A DNA stretch of 64,000 bases from Diplodia intermedia (taxonomy: Eukaryota; Ascomycota; Dothideomycetes; Botryosphaeriales; Botryosphaeriaceae). Below are positions 41,346 through 56,124 of the stretch, piece after piece. Under the pieces are notes generated by a model that had not been told where the DNA came from, did no database searches, and was given only the letters and a program-made list of their open reading frames with translations. The translations under genes and the position numbers were made by a program. Position 1 is the first letter of the stretch. Every line of letters begins with the position of its first letter. The stretch covers positions 1 to 64,000 of the forward strand of contig JAKEKT010000101.1 in NCBI GenBank assembly GCA_021495925.1, given 5' to 3'.

Positions 41346-44300
41346 TCAGGAAGAAGCATTCTCACCACCGTTTTCGGTGGGTGCCTGCTCCTCCTTCTTT
41401 TCCTCTGTCGCCTCTGCCTCAGCTGGCTTCTCAGCTGACTCTCCCTCTGCCTGTGGAGCCTCGCCATTAGCAGGCGCTTCTGCTGCTGCTGCTGCGGCGG
41501 CAGCAGCCTCGGCCTGAGCCTGCTTTCTAGCTTCAGCCTTCTGTCGCCTTCTTTCCTCGGCTTCGATAGCTCTCTTTGCTTGAAGTTCGAAAACTTCTTT
41601 TCGAATCTTCTCGTCCTTGGCAATTCGTAAGCGCTCGACCTCCTCGACGCCCCCGCTCTTTTTGAGCTTGCCTTCCTCGACAAATTTACCGAGCTCCCTT
41701 TGGAACTCGCCCTCCTTGCGGCTTTCGAGTTCTTTCTGCCTAATCTTTTCGGCGCGCTCAATAGCCTCGAGACGGCTTTCATGATTAGGTTGCAGAGCCC
41801 TGACTTCGTTGAGCATTCCATCCTTGGCCTCGCGAGGATCGGCCGAGGTATCAAGTGCAATGGCAGGCGCGTTCCTGACGCTTTGGTGGCGGTTGCCAGA
41901 TCCTTGGACATTCTGCGACTTTGTGGCCTGTTCGACGAGGCCAAAGGTCTCTGACAGCTTCTCCAAGTCGTCTTGCAGATCTAGGGCCAACTCTTCTTGC
42001 ATGGTGAGCATCTCCCGATCTTCCATGACCATCTGTAGTTCTTGTTCCCAGAGCTTGGTCCAGATTGGCTTCTCTTTCTTGAGGAAATCTTGAAGCTTCT
42101 TGACCTCCGATGTGGTGAAGGAGATCTCCTTGGCAACCACCTCGAGCTGCCTGGGACGAGGACGCACACCACGGGCGACAACGTCTTTCCGCAGATCCTC
42201 CACGAGATCCTGAAGATCATCGACGCGGTTGACCATCTTCTCCGAATCCTCGTTCAGAGTCTTCTTGCCCTTGTTAACGTAGGAGCGACCCGTTTCGCCA
42301 GACAAAGCAGGGACCTCAGCGTTAATTGCGGCACTCTTTACAGAAGAAGCCTTCGAACGGATAGCGCCCATGCTCGCTTCGATGTCAGAAACAAAGGATG
42401 AATAAGTCTGGCGAACGACTGCCAGGTCACGCCTAAGAGACTGGATCTCGTCGAGCTGCGCTGCAGAATCTTTGAGGTTGAGCGTTCCGATTTTGCCGGC
42501 TGGACGAGGTGACACGATCGAGTTACGGGAAGACGGAGCAACGGACAAGCCGGCCATTTCCTTTGCAGCTTGAGCCTGGCGATCCGAGACTCGCTGAAGA
42601 GCCGATTGCTGGTCGACCACCGCACTCTTGACACTCTCAACGAGCTTGCGGATATCGCCGAGACCGTCATCGAAATGACGCTTCACTTCATCTAGGGCCT
42701 CAACGTTCAGGACAAGGACCGAGCGATCTTTGATATCGCTCAGATCCTCAAGTTCATGTCGAACGCCAGAAATCGGGTCTTGAACGTAAATTTCTGGTAG
42801 ATCGACGCCGTTGTTGTGGGTGTTCCAAGCAAACTTCTCGATAAAAGCCAGTTGTAGGCGCGCAATCGACAGATCGTTGTAGCCGTCCTGGAGAACAAAC
42901 TTTTTGATTTTGCTTTTGTACTGCAAGAACAAAGTCAATTCTTTACCAGGCTGCGGAGACTGGTCCGGAATGAACTCCTGACTCTGTGGAGGCGTCGCCG
43001 GCTTCATTTTGCGAGAGTCGCTACGAGTGGGCGTGACTACCGCTTGGCGTTTAGTGTTCTTCTCGTCGTTATCTTCCTCTGCTGCCGGGACGTCATCGGC
43101 CGGTCCGGGTACGGGTGCGTTGACTTCAGGCTTTTCCTCACCCTCGTCATTCTGAGCGTCTTGATCGTCCGCGGCCGATGCGGCTGGGCTTTCCTCTTCA
43201 GTGGGAGGTAGGGCTGGAGGAGGCGCAGTAGCATCACTCTGGCTGCTTTCTTCGGAGATTCTGCGAGATGCCAATGTGTTCGCGCTAGGAGAAGCATCGC
43301 CAGCTGGCTGCTGAGTAGATTGTTTGCGAGTGTGAAGCAGCGAACCGCGTTTGCGAACGGCATTCATAGATTCGCGAACATCTCGCCCACGGTTTGGGAT
43401 CGGGGAATTCTGGCTCGGTGGCATCATGGGAACACCGCTCGAGGCACCGAGGTGCTTTTGGATCTGATATGCCGAGAATCGCCTTGAAGCTCTTCTCTCC
43501 AGCTCACCACCTCTCTGGAGCGCAGCCAGAGCATCCTGCTGTTTCGGAGGCGGCGGCGGCGGCGGGAAATCTGCAGGAATCGAGGAAGGTGGGTTTACCA
43601 CGGGCATGCCACCTTCGTCTTCAGGGTATGGGGCGATGATGGGAATGTTTTGGGCGGCGTTACTCGATAGCGAGGAATCCGATGTGTTCAGCCCATCCCG
43701 ACTGCCAGTTGTAGACCGGACGCGCGAATGCGCGCCTTGGCTTTCGTACTTGCTGGGCGACGCCCTGCCATGAGCAGACGAGGTCCGTGGAGGAAGATCC
43801 GGGTGGTCAAGGCCCAGATCTCCGCTCCCCTGACGTCTTTGCTTCTGTGCTTCGTCCTCACCCACACTCGCGTGTCTAGAGCTCGACCCATTCGAACCAG
43901 ACGAGTCCCTGCCACTTCTTTGGCGTAATCTCTGCTGCTTTTTCTTCAAGCCATGCAGCAAGTTGATTATGATGTCTCGTATCCTCGGAAGGAACCGGTC
44001 GAGACTCGCTTGGGAAGCTTCCTGGCTGAGGGTTTCCTCCAGTATACTTCGGAGAAGCTCTGGGACATTTCCCAGGTCCGAAGTGTCGACACCGATCGCG
44101 TTGAAGGCGCGAGAGGCAATGTTGAACTCATATCCGAGACGCACATAGACGTCAGAGACCTCGCTCTCCGTGGCAGTGCCGCGCGACCACAGAGTGAGCG
44201 TTTCGAGAAGCTGCTTCGTGGCGACTAGGAGGTGCGTAACGCTTTTCTCAATTTGTGAGAGTTGCTGCTGGGGCTGTCGAGGGAATGAAGTTAGCCAGAA

Positions 44301-44527
44301 TTCAGGCGGCGGCCCGCCCAACGGCGTTGAGGAGAAAACGCTGCGCGACTCACATTCATGGGCCGCCGCGACTGGCTGCCGGCGGAGCGGTTGGACGCCG
44401 ACGACGCCCTGGAGCCGGCATCGTCGCCGGCAAGCGTCATGCTGGAGGTGTTGGAGTAGAAGGTCTGGTCAGAGTCTGTGGCGGGCGACCGGCGGTGTTG
44501 TCGTTGTGCGGTCGGGGGGCTCTGCAT
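41346..44527 (-). CDS. BUD6: Bud6/Aip3 actin-interacting polarity protein
   Basis: Two exons, 44354-44527 and 41346-44273, give about 1033 residues. Bud6 binds actin monomers and formins, acting as a nucleation-promoting factor for actin cables at tips and septa. An N-terminal block (about residues 62-170) begins QIEKSVTHLLVATKQLLETL and is the conserved Bud6 N-terminus. A disordered Ser/Pro/Glu-rich middle follows. The AIP3 core starts near residue 505 (LQYKSKIKKFVLQDGYNDLS, then FAWNTHNNGVDLPEIYVQDP) and is largely coiled coil. The tail has Lys/Glu/Arg-rich coils and a poly-Ala run. The intron is GTGAGT to CGACAG with a GGCTAAC branch. A GTGAGA site near 41365, with CTGCTAAT and TAG downstream, could remove the last residues, so the exact C-terminus is uncertain. 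It is divergent from PBP1. Confidence 0.9.
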
Positions 44528-45585
44528 GACAGCTTAGATGCAGATGCGAGCGTGCAGCATCTGAGCGTGTCGGGTGCTGATGATGCTTAGCCCAGCGTTC
44601 AGGGATCCCGCCGGGCGTTGTCGCTTGGACTCCGCTCCGCGCTGTGCGTACGTGCTCTTGCGCCACGACCGCCGAGAGACGGCGGAAAGACAGCAGGGCT
44701 GACAGCTGGAGTGCCTGAGACGCGTGCAGAGCCACAAGGGTGCGGGCGCGGATGCAGGCGCAGGCGGCGTAGAACAAAGACAGAGACACACAGGACGAAA
44801 GTGTTGCGAGGGCGTTTTTGTCGGTGGTTAGCGGCGGCTGCCAATCGCTGGGTCCTCCGCCCTGCTGCTTTGGGCGTGCGGAGGTGTGGCTACGAAAAAG
44901 TGGCTGGGCTGTCTCTGCCAGTCGCCGCCTGCTCACCGGCTGGGCGAGCCGGAGGGCGTCCCGCGCTGCACCTGGAGGCGGGCGAGCCCAGCGCTCGTAG
45001 CATGCCCGCGCGCGGCGGCTGTTTGCATGGGCGGTGCGAGGCGTTGCGGAGCTGGAGCGGCCAGCAAGCTCATGCGCCTAGCAGCTCCACCGCCAGCAAC
45101 GCCCGGCCGCGACTGCGTGTGCAACGTCCAGCAGGCAGGCACACCCCCAGCCTGGCGCCCCGTCGAGTCGCTTGCGCGCCCCGGCACTGGTTCCACTGGC
45201 TGCGGCCTCGTTTTCTGCGCCCCGGGCTGGTGCGCGGCGCTGCTGCCCGTACATAATAGTGATTGAGACTCGAGGGTTCCCGCGGGCAGCCCAGGATCTC
45301 CGTTTTAGCGTGAAACCACGCTCGATCCAACAACCTTCAACGGCTCGACACCGGGGCCGTCACCTCACTTGCAGAGGACACCCTTTCCCGGACCTCGCCC
45401 AAGCACCCTTCCTCCCCCCGCCGTGCCCGCAGCGGCGACAACGCTCCGTTTTCCTGCCTCCCGCCGCCGCAACCACCGTACGTTGGCGCTCCCCGGCCAG
45501 AGCTCCCCGGCCCGTCGCGGTCCTCCTCTTCCTCCCTGCGTCCCGCCAACAACGAGGCTTCGATTGACCCTCACTCAACCCGACC
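44528..45585. promoter_or_regulatory. Divergent promoter region, BUD6 / PBP1
   Basis: 1058 bp of GC-rich DNA between two start codons. A 212-codon plus-strand frame (44618-45256) is Arg/Ala/Pro-rich and domain-free. No gene recognised. Confidence 0.5.
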
Positions 45586-48500
45586 ATGGCGTCCATGAAC
45601 GCCACGAACGGCAACGCCTCCCCGTCAGTCAGTTCTGGCAGCAACAAGGCACAGCTGAAGACGACAACGAGCGGCAAGGCCATGGACGGCACGCGCAAGC
45701 AGGCCGCCAGCCCCATTGACGCCTCGCAGAGGTAAGAAGCTCCCCTTCACCCGCCCGCCGTGCGTGGTCAATGAGCCTCGTTCGTGGCACAATGTGACCG
45801 TTTCTCACCCAGCGAATCCCCTCCGCGCTTGTGGTTCGATTCGACTTCTGCCCGGGTTCGCGGTTACACCATCGCTGCAGCGATTGGTCCGCCTGCGCTC
45901 CCGCCTGCATCTCTCTCCTTCATCTTCAATGCCCGCTCACTTGACCACGTCTTTCCACTTGGGCGCTGTCTGGTCGCAACTCCCCCTACTCGGCCCGCGG
46001 TCACACACTTGAGAATTCTGGCACTCAAAGCTAACGCCTTGCTTCACCGTAGGAAAGCACCCGCTCCCAAGGCTTGGTCCTCAGGCACGAACCCGATTAC
46101 CCAACGCCCCAACAATCCGGCATTATCGAACGGCGCAGCCGGCGCAGGAAAAGGTCCTGCTGGAGCAAAGGGCATGGCGGCTTCTTCGAAGGAATCCTCG
46201 GCCGCGGACAACAATAAGCATGCGCACGACCGCATGATCTTCTTAATCAGTAATTTTGTTGTAAGTGCACCACTTCCTGCGTCAGGCTATCGCAAAAGAG
46301 ATACAATCAACATCTCCTAGCGACACATTCGCTGAAGCGCGTCATTCAATGACGCATTTTACAACAACCCCGCTAACACCAAAAATTACTAGGGTATGCC
46401 TGCGACTGTCACGCTGAAGAGCGGCGAGCGCTTCTCCGGTATATTCTCGAGCTCTTCTCTCGAGCAACAGGAGTACCGTTACACTTTCAAGATGGTGAAG
46501 CGGCTGCAATCTCTCGGTGGTCAGGTCAACGGTACATCTGAATCACAGGAGGACTACTGCGGTGTTGGCCAAGACCATCGCATGGTCTTCGACGTGAAGG
46601 ATGTTGTCGTTCTAAACGTAGAGAATGTCGCCATGGATAAGACGAAGGCCAAGAACGGTGTGTACCGTCCTTGCGATTTGAGGTAACGGCCTGCTGACCT
46701 ATGACCCGCAGGCGCCTCCATTGGCTTCAAGACTGATAGCGACATCTCCGGTCATCTCCAGGCGCGGGAGCGCGACCTCAAGCGCTGGGTTCCTAGTGCA
46801 GACACCGACGTTGACCTTTCGCTTGGCGATAACTCCGGTGCCGGGTGGGATCAGTTCGAGACTAACGAGCGCTTGTTCGGTGCTACCAGCAACTACGATG
46901 AGGACTTATACACTACTAGGATCGATCGCAACGATCCGCGGTACAGGGACCGGGCAGCGAAGGCCGAGAGGCTTGCGAGGGAAATTGAGTCCGGTTCCGC
47001 GCTGAATGCTCACGTCTTGGAAGAGCGTGGCCAAGCAGCTATCGATGATAGCGGGTTGGATGAGGAAGAGAAGTACAGCGGGGTCAAGCGCGACTTGCCA
47101 TCGCTTTCGTCGGGTCAGTCCAACAAGTATACTCCTCCCGCGAGGAGGGCACCTACTGCGCAGGCCACCACTCAAGGCGCCCCCGTCGATCCAGCCATCA
47201 TATCTTCACAAATTGCGCGTCCTGAGACCTCCGCTGCTCGCCCTCCGCAACCCCAGGCCGCCGACACCAAGGATCAGCAAGCTACCAGCGCCGCGCCGAA
47301 ATCTGAGGACAAGCAACCTGCAGCGACTGCAACAGTGGGAGAGCAAGCAACTGCAGCTACCAACGCGATAAAGCCTGTAGAGACTTCAGCTGCTGCGACT
47401 ACCACCGACGGTAGCAAGAAGCCGCCACCAGCGCTACAACAAACGACTTCGGATATGGCAACTCGGAAGCCTGGGCGGACTGGGCCCAATACCGTTGAGC
47501 ACGATCTTTTGGATTCCTTCAAGCAATTCTCTGCCAATGAGAAGATGAAGATCCAGGAGAGGCAACGTCATGCCGCCAGGCACGACAAGAATGTGAAGCT
47601 CAATGACCTCAAGAAGTTTGCGATGAACTTCAACTACAGTGCTCCAATCCCGGAAGACTTGATCCCGATCCTAGCCAAGGACCCCAGCAAGCAACAGGAA
47701 ATCAAACAGAAGTCTCAGAAGGCCGCTGAGGATCGCAAGTCTTCAGTGGTTTCAGCTACCGATGTAAAGGCCGCCGCCAACAACGCCGACGTCAAGACGC
47801 AGCAGAGGGCCTCTGGACCTGCGGCACCGGCCCCCGTTAATCAGCGTGGCGCAAGACCGAATCAAGGCCCTTACCCTCAAGCTCCCCGTGGCGACAGGAA
47901 CGCTCAGAACATTCCGGGTATGCCACCTAGGAATGGCCCGGGAATGCTCAGTCAACGTCTTGCAATCACGCAGCAGCAACACAAGGCTGGTGTGGGCATG
48001 CCTACCATGCCGATGCCGATCCACGACTTGCGCATTCCGCCCTCGGGTCCTGCCGCGCCATCTAGTGGATCCCACACCCCTTCCTCGAGCATCTCGACCA
48101 GGTTCAATGTCAAGGCTCTCGAATTCCGGCCCAATCCTGCCGCTAACACGTTCACACCCGGAGGCAACGGTAGCAACGCATCGAGTCCGAGGAAGGAGTC
48201 TGCTCCGCCTCGTCCGGAGCCACGTAGGGCGCCGACGACTAGCTTCTTCGGATCGCACAAGCCTACCCCAGCTGCTGAAAAGCCGGCTTTGGCAGACCTG
48301 TTTAACCCCGTCAAGCGTATGAAGAAGGACGCCCAGGCAGAGAACAAGAGCAAAGAGTACGTGGTCAACGGCGGTATTCCCCAGGCTTATAGGACCCCGC
48401 CCAGGTGGGACGTCACGGAACCAAACCGTGAAAAGTTCTTTGCAGACTTGTTTGAGCGTGCTCCTATCACAGTCCAGCCGAACTCAGCTCCTCAAGCTAC

Positions 48501-49422
48501 TCTCAACAGCGTCCAGCCTCCGCACCAGCACCAGCTTCCCACTCATTTGCAGCAGGGTGGGCAGGGGATGCCGCAAGTGCACACTCCCCAACACACGCCT
48601 CGCCATCCTCCTGTTCAGCCCCACCATCCAGGCGCTCCCCACTTTGACGGCCATAACATGCAATTCTCAGCATCCCAGTCTTCAATCCACCCGTCTCCTC
48701 GTGCAGGCATGCCCCAGTTCATCTACGGTCAAGTACCACAGCATATGCCCAACTTCCAGCAGGGTGCTATGCCGGCAACCTATGCGATGAGCCCAGCAAT
48801 GCGTGCGGTGCCTGTTGGTCCGCAGCCGGGATTTGTTGCTCAAGGTCCTGTCATGGGTAGCCATCCCATGATGAACCAGCACTCGAACGGTCCTGGAATG
48901 TTCCCTGGGCCTCAGATGCCGCAAATGCCTCAGATGCCCCAGATGCAACAAATGATGCAGTCTCCGGCTCCAGGCCAAGCCTATCCTTACCAGCCCAACA
49001 TGATGCCTGCACCTCCTGGTGCCAATGGTTTCCCTAGTCCGAGGCCGGGTCCAGCGCCCATGATGGTCCACCAGGGCTCTCAACAAGGGCATGCCCCGCA
49101 GCAGTTCATGCCCATGCCCAATGGTGGATACCCTGGACTGTTTCACCAAATGCAGCCGGGGTCAAGTAAGTCTCCTCCGTCACGCAATATGAAACCGGCT
49201 GACTTTTATCCAGTGACACCGATGCGTGGTCCTTATCCACAACCGCACATGCAGTACGCCTCGAGCCCTCACCAGCACCATCAATACCCTCAGCCACACC
49301 GCGGAACCCCCAGCGGCGCCTACAGCCAGCCGATGATGCCCCAGCATTCTTTGCCGCCGCAGATGCCTCCCCCCGCTGGACCTGGGCAACACGTGCCTGA
49401 AGCTGGAGAGAAAGTTGAATGA
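45586..49422 (+). CDS. PBP1: Ataxin-2 homologue / Pab1-binding protein
   Basis: Five exons, 45586-45731, 46053-46260, 46393-46657, 46712-49165 and 49214-49422, give about 1093 residues. Pbp1 binds poly(A)-binding protein, affects polyadenylation and translation, and condenses into stress granules that restrain TORC1. The Lsm-like domain spans about residues 107-190 (HDRMIFLISNFV, then GMPATVTLKSGERFSGIFSS). LsmAD follows (WDQFETNERLFG, YDEDLYTTRIDR). A PAM2-like motif, FNVKALEFRP, lies at about 671-680. The C-terminal third is Gln/Pro/Met-rich, including an imperfect PQMPQMPQMQQMMQ run, as in proteins prone to phase separation. The last intron is 48 nt with no stop and divisible by three, so both spliced and retained forms keep the frame. 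The 321-nt first intron is long for this window. Confidence 0.93.
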
Positions 49423-50321
49423 GCACCTTGAGAGCGCAGGGTGACTGCATTCGCGAAATCTTCTAGCTGACATGGAGATGCCTTGCTCCGCCGGGGGGCT
49501 GACATTGCTACTTCATCCTATACTTCTTTTTCCAGGCTTTTCCTCATTGCTTGCATTAGCGTGGCTGGGTCTCGTATCGCTTACTCAGCGATTTGCTGGT
49601 ACTCAAAAGGCAATTGGCATTTAGCGGTCGGCGTTCCTTCTGGCGTCTCACGGTTGCGATGGCATGCAGACTACGGTGGACGAAAGTCCGGTGGTCATGT
49701 ATGCAGACGATGGACATGCGGCATGTGTCATGGTACGGATGCTGAAAACGAATGCTTATAGTCATCAGCGAGTGGCGTTGCGGAGGCAGAATGGCTTAGG
49801 CGATTCGAGTGGGCCTGGCTGGATACGCAGGACTACGCGGCGGGAGCGGCGATGGATAGGATAGGGGGCGGGAGTTGATCAGGATACCTAAGTCGCTGAG
49901 AAGCAGTATCAGGGTGAAAGTCGAGCGAGCGGAGTGAATTGCCAGAATTACAGATGGATGAGCGATGTAGCCTTCGCCGTGTCGAGTGACGTATGCTCTG
50001 TTGATGTCGTGCGGACTATCTCACCGAACAGGACAGGTTGCGTTCGGCACGGCACCGTCTGGCATCGTACGCTGCCTTTTTCAGTGTTGTCCAATGCCAA
50101 CGCTAAAGATTAGATATGGGCGGGTCACCTCAGCCACAGCGACTTCCTACCTCGGAAGGGGGAGGTGGCTGACGAGCAGCGCTAGGTCCGAAAAAATGTC
50201 GGGATCCTGGCCGGAGCATCATCATCTCTTCCACGCGCTCTAGACCCTGTTGTCGTCCACCTTCCCCCGAGCGTCTGGCTGCGCGCACCACCTCTGTACG
50301 GCCATCCGTTCTCTCTGCAAA
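49423..50321. other. Intergenic between PBP1 and the UbiB kinase gene
   Basis: 3' flank of PBP1 and promoter of the next gene. Open frames are under 115 codons and none is recognisable. Confidence 0.5.
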
Positions 50322-50333
50322 ATGCGCATATGA
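50322..50333 (+). promoter_or_regulatory. Three-codon uORF (M-R-I-stop) overlapping the MCP2 start
   Basis: ATG CGC ATA TGA at 50322-50333 is in a different frame from the main gene. Its stop overlaps the first main ATG (50330), and a second main-frame ATG follows at 50333. The uORF ATG has A at -3. The first main ATG has C at -3 and the second has A. This layout could reduce initiation at 50330 and favour reinitiation at 50333, provided transcription starts upstream of 50322. Confidence 0.5.
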
Positions 50334-52161
50334 TGTTGGGTTTCCCTTTGTTTTCCCCCCTGCTGAGGAGGACCGCCGCATCCCCGTGGACCTGTAGGAC
50401 CTGCCTTCGGCAACAGCAACAGTCTCAACAACCTTTGCGTCAACGTCTCGACTACGCCACCCAGTCCAATGCAAGGAGCATATCGAGACAGAAGAGAAGG
50501 CGCCGGCTACTTATTGCTGCAGCTGGCGGCGGTGCTGTCGCCACAGCCGTGGCGGTGAGCGACGATGCGAAGCACGCGGTCACGGCCGTTCGGCGCTCAG
50601 GGCGAGTCGTTGCAACCCTCTACGTGAACATTCAGGAGTAAGATGGCCTCCTACCTTCACGTATGTCTGACTAACGGCCCTTGCCTCAAAGTTATCGCAA
50701 AACGCTCAAGCATGATGCCGACCCCGGATACCCCGAGCTGCTCAAGGCGTGCCACAAGCGCTGTGCGGAGAGAACGTTGTGGACGTTGGAAAAGAACGGC
50801 TCCATATTCATCAAGCTGGGACAACATCTGAGTAGCATGAACTACCTCCTGCCAACCGAATGGTGCGACACATTCATCCCGCTGCAGGACAAGTGCCCGG
50901 TGTCGTCGTTCGAGTCGATCGAGGAAATGGTGAGGAAGGACACCGGACAAACCCTCATGGATTACTTTTCCGAGTTTGAGGAAACGCCCATCGGCGCGGC
51001 GTCGCTAGCCCAGGTACACTGCGCCGTGGTGAGGGAGACTGGACAGAAGGTAGCAGTCAAGGTGCAGCACCCCGCACTGGACGAATGGGCCCCGCTCGAT
51101 TTGGCTCTGACCCGGTTCTCTTTCGCTACATTGAAAAGATGGTTCCCCGAGTACGATCTTACATGGCTCGCCGCCGAGATGGACATATCGCTGCCCCAAG
51201 AACTGGATTTCCGTAGGGAGGCCGAGAATGCCATGCGGGCCAAGGAATACTTCTCCAACATCAAGGATGCGCCCCTGATTATTCCGGATGTACTGTGGGC
51301 GGAGCGCCGCTTCCTGGTCATGGAATACGTCACCGGACGTAGGCCGGATGATCTCGAATACCTTGATTCCCACGGCATCGACCGCGACGAGGTGTCTGCT
51401 GCTCTTGCGCGTATATTCAACGAGATGATTTTCGGTGCCAACGCCCCGCTTCACTGTGATCCCCACGGAGGCAACCTTGCCATCCGGCATAATCCTTCCC
51501 GATGGGGTAAGGGAAACTTCGACATTGTTCTTTACGATCATGGCTTGTACAGAGATATTCCCATGGACATTCGTCGTTCATACGCCAAACTTTGGCTCGC
51601 CGTGCTGGATGCGGATGAGACGCGAATGAGGAAATACGCAAAGGAAGTTGCTGGTATCCCTGATGAATACTTCCCCTTGTTCGCGAGCGCCATTACTGGC
51701 AGAGACTTCACCGCCTTAACGGCGGGCGTGGACAAGCCGAGGGATGCGGCCGAGAAGGAAGCCATCTCAACCGCTCTTGGCGAGGGTATGCTGCAACAGT
51801 TGGTCGATCTACTTGGCAAAGTACCTAGGGTCATGCTGCTTATTTTGAAGACTAATGACTTGAGTAAGTGTTGATACGAGGCAATATTTGCAGGACTAAC
51901 AACCACCCAGCACGGTCGCTCGATGAGAACCTCCACACGCGCCAGGGACCAATCCGGACGTTTTTGATTCTTGCGCGCTATGCATCCCGGACCGTGTTCG
52001 AAGAGCACATGGAGGCTTTGAGCGGCAGTATCCTGCGGCCGAGCAACCTTTTCCGCTTCTTGCGGGCTTGGCTCTCGTATGTTAGGGTGGACTTGGAACT
52101 TAACTTGTACGAGTACTACCTGTCTATCAGACGGGTACTTGGGCTGCACCCGGTGATGTAA
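50330..52161 (+). CDS. MCP2: Mitochondrial UbiB/ABC1 (ADCK1/MCP2-type) atypical kinase
   Basis: Three exons, 50330-50637, 50692-51863 and 51911-52161, give 576 residues. The N-terminus is Arg/Gln-rich without acidic residues, a likely mitochondrial presequence. A hydrophobic LLIAAAGGGAVATAVAV segment follows at about 60-76. The UbiB kinase-like core carries the KxGQ motif (FIKLGQHLSS), the Ala-rich loop PIGAASLAQVH, VAVKVQHP, ELDFRREAEN, HCDPHGGNLAI and LYDHG in place of DFG. This group, yeast Mcp2 and human ADCK1, sits in the inner membrane facing the intermembrane space and affects mitochondrial lipid homeostasis and morphology. The DVKxT-type leader resembles Mcp2 more than Coq8. Introns: GTAAGA to CAAAG and GTAAGT to CCCAG. 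A 3-codon uORF overlaps the start. Confidence 0.9.
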
Positions 52162-53235
52162 ATAGGAAGCTCGAGGCGATCACATTGTGGCGTTGAGAAG
52201 CACGCCGTGGACAGGCTCGCATGTGGTGGCGCTGGAGGAGATTTTTTTTTTTTTTAAGATGCAATGGAAGCGAAGCGCAGGCTCAAGATGCTTATCAAGG
52301 ACTGACTGAAGTGCTCCCAAGGATGCGATGTGGGGCCGAGTGCCAAAGTGCTGATGAGACAAAGACAAAGCATTTCAAAGCGTGCTGCGGCGGTGCATTC
52401 GGCGCAGGACAGATGTTCGTTCGGGTACGGCGGCACGGCAGGAGGCTTCTCCAGGCTGCAGAGCGGCAGTGCGCGAATAGGGCGCTGCGGGCGGCGGCAC
52501 AGCAAAGGGCACAACGGGCAGCGCTCCAATTGCTCGCGGCCGGCGCACGAGCAGCGGGCGCGTCGTGGGCAGGCGGCTGGGCCTGAGGCGGATTACATCA
52601 TGCGCACAGCCTGGAGGAGGCGTCAGTGTCGAGGGCTGTGGAGGAGAGCCCCGGTCAGGCGAGGGCGGAGAGGCGACGGGGTGATTGACAGCATGTCCCC
52701 TGCACCGCTGCGATCGCTCACTGTCCATCGTCGCCCATCGTGCCTGTCCGTTGTCGTGCGCCGCTCTCGCTCGCTCCCGTCGCTCGTGCAGGCCCGCCGA
52801 CCGGATTGATCGCATTAGTCGTAGGGATCCTTGCGCTTGTAAGCGCGCCCCGCCGCCCAAAGCAAAGACCCAGTGCTGCCGGCGGACAGACTCGACACCT
52901 CAAAGATAGAATTGCACCGCGCCTCCCACCCACGCAACAACCCCCGTTCGCTCCTCGCCGCCGTCCTGGCCACGCAACCCGCCAACGTACGCCCGTCCGA
53001 TCCTCCTCTGCTGAACGGTGCTGCCACAGCGCCCGCGGGCCGACGCCTGGCCCTTCCGCCGCCGTCGAGAGCTGCACAGCCCCCGGCCATCCTTGACACC
53101 GTCCTGCGCTCAACACGCGCTGACATAACCGCTGCGGCGCACCCCAAGCCAGCTCCCTGAGCCCTCTGACGACAGTTCCCTTCCTACGTAAAACAACGCT
53201 CGCGGCACCACAAGCGGAGCCCCCAAGAGCGCGCC
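52162..53235. other. Intergenic between MCP2 and RSP5
   Basis: About 1.07 kb, holding MCP2 3' flank (with a T12-13 run near 52243-52255) and the RSP5 promoter/leader. Several GC-rich frames of 95-160 codons occur on both strands, none with a domain. No gene recognised. Confidence 0.5.
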
Positions 53236-56124
<2,889 letters not shown>

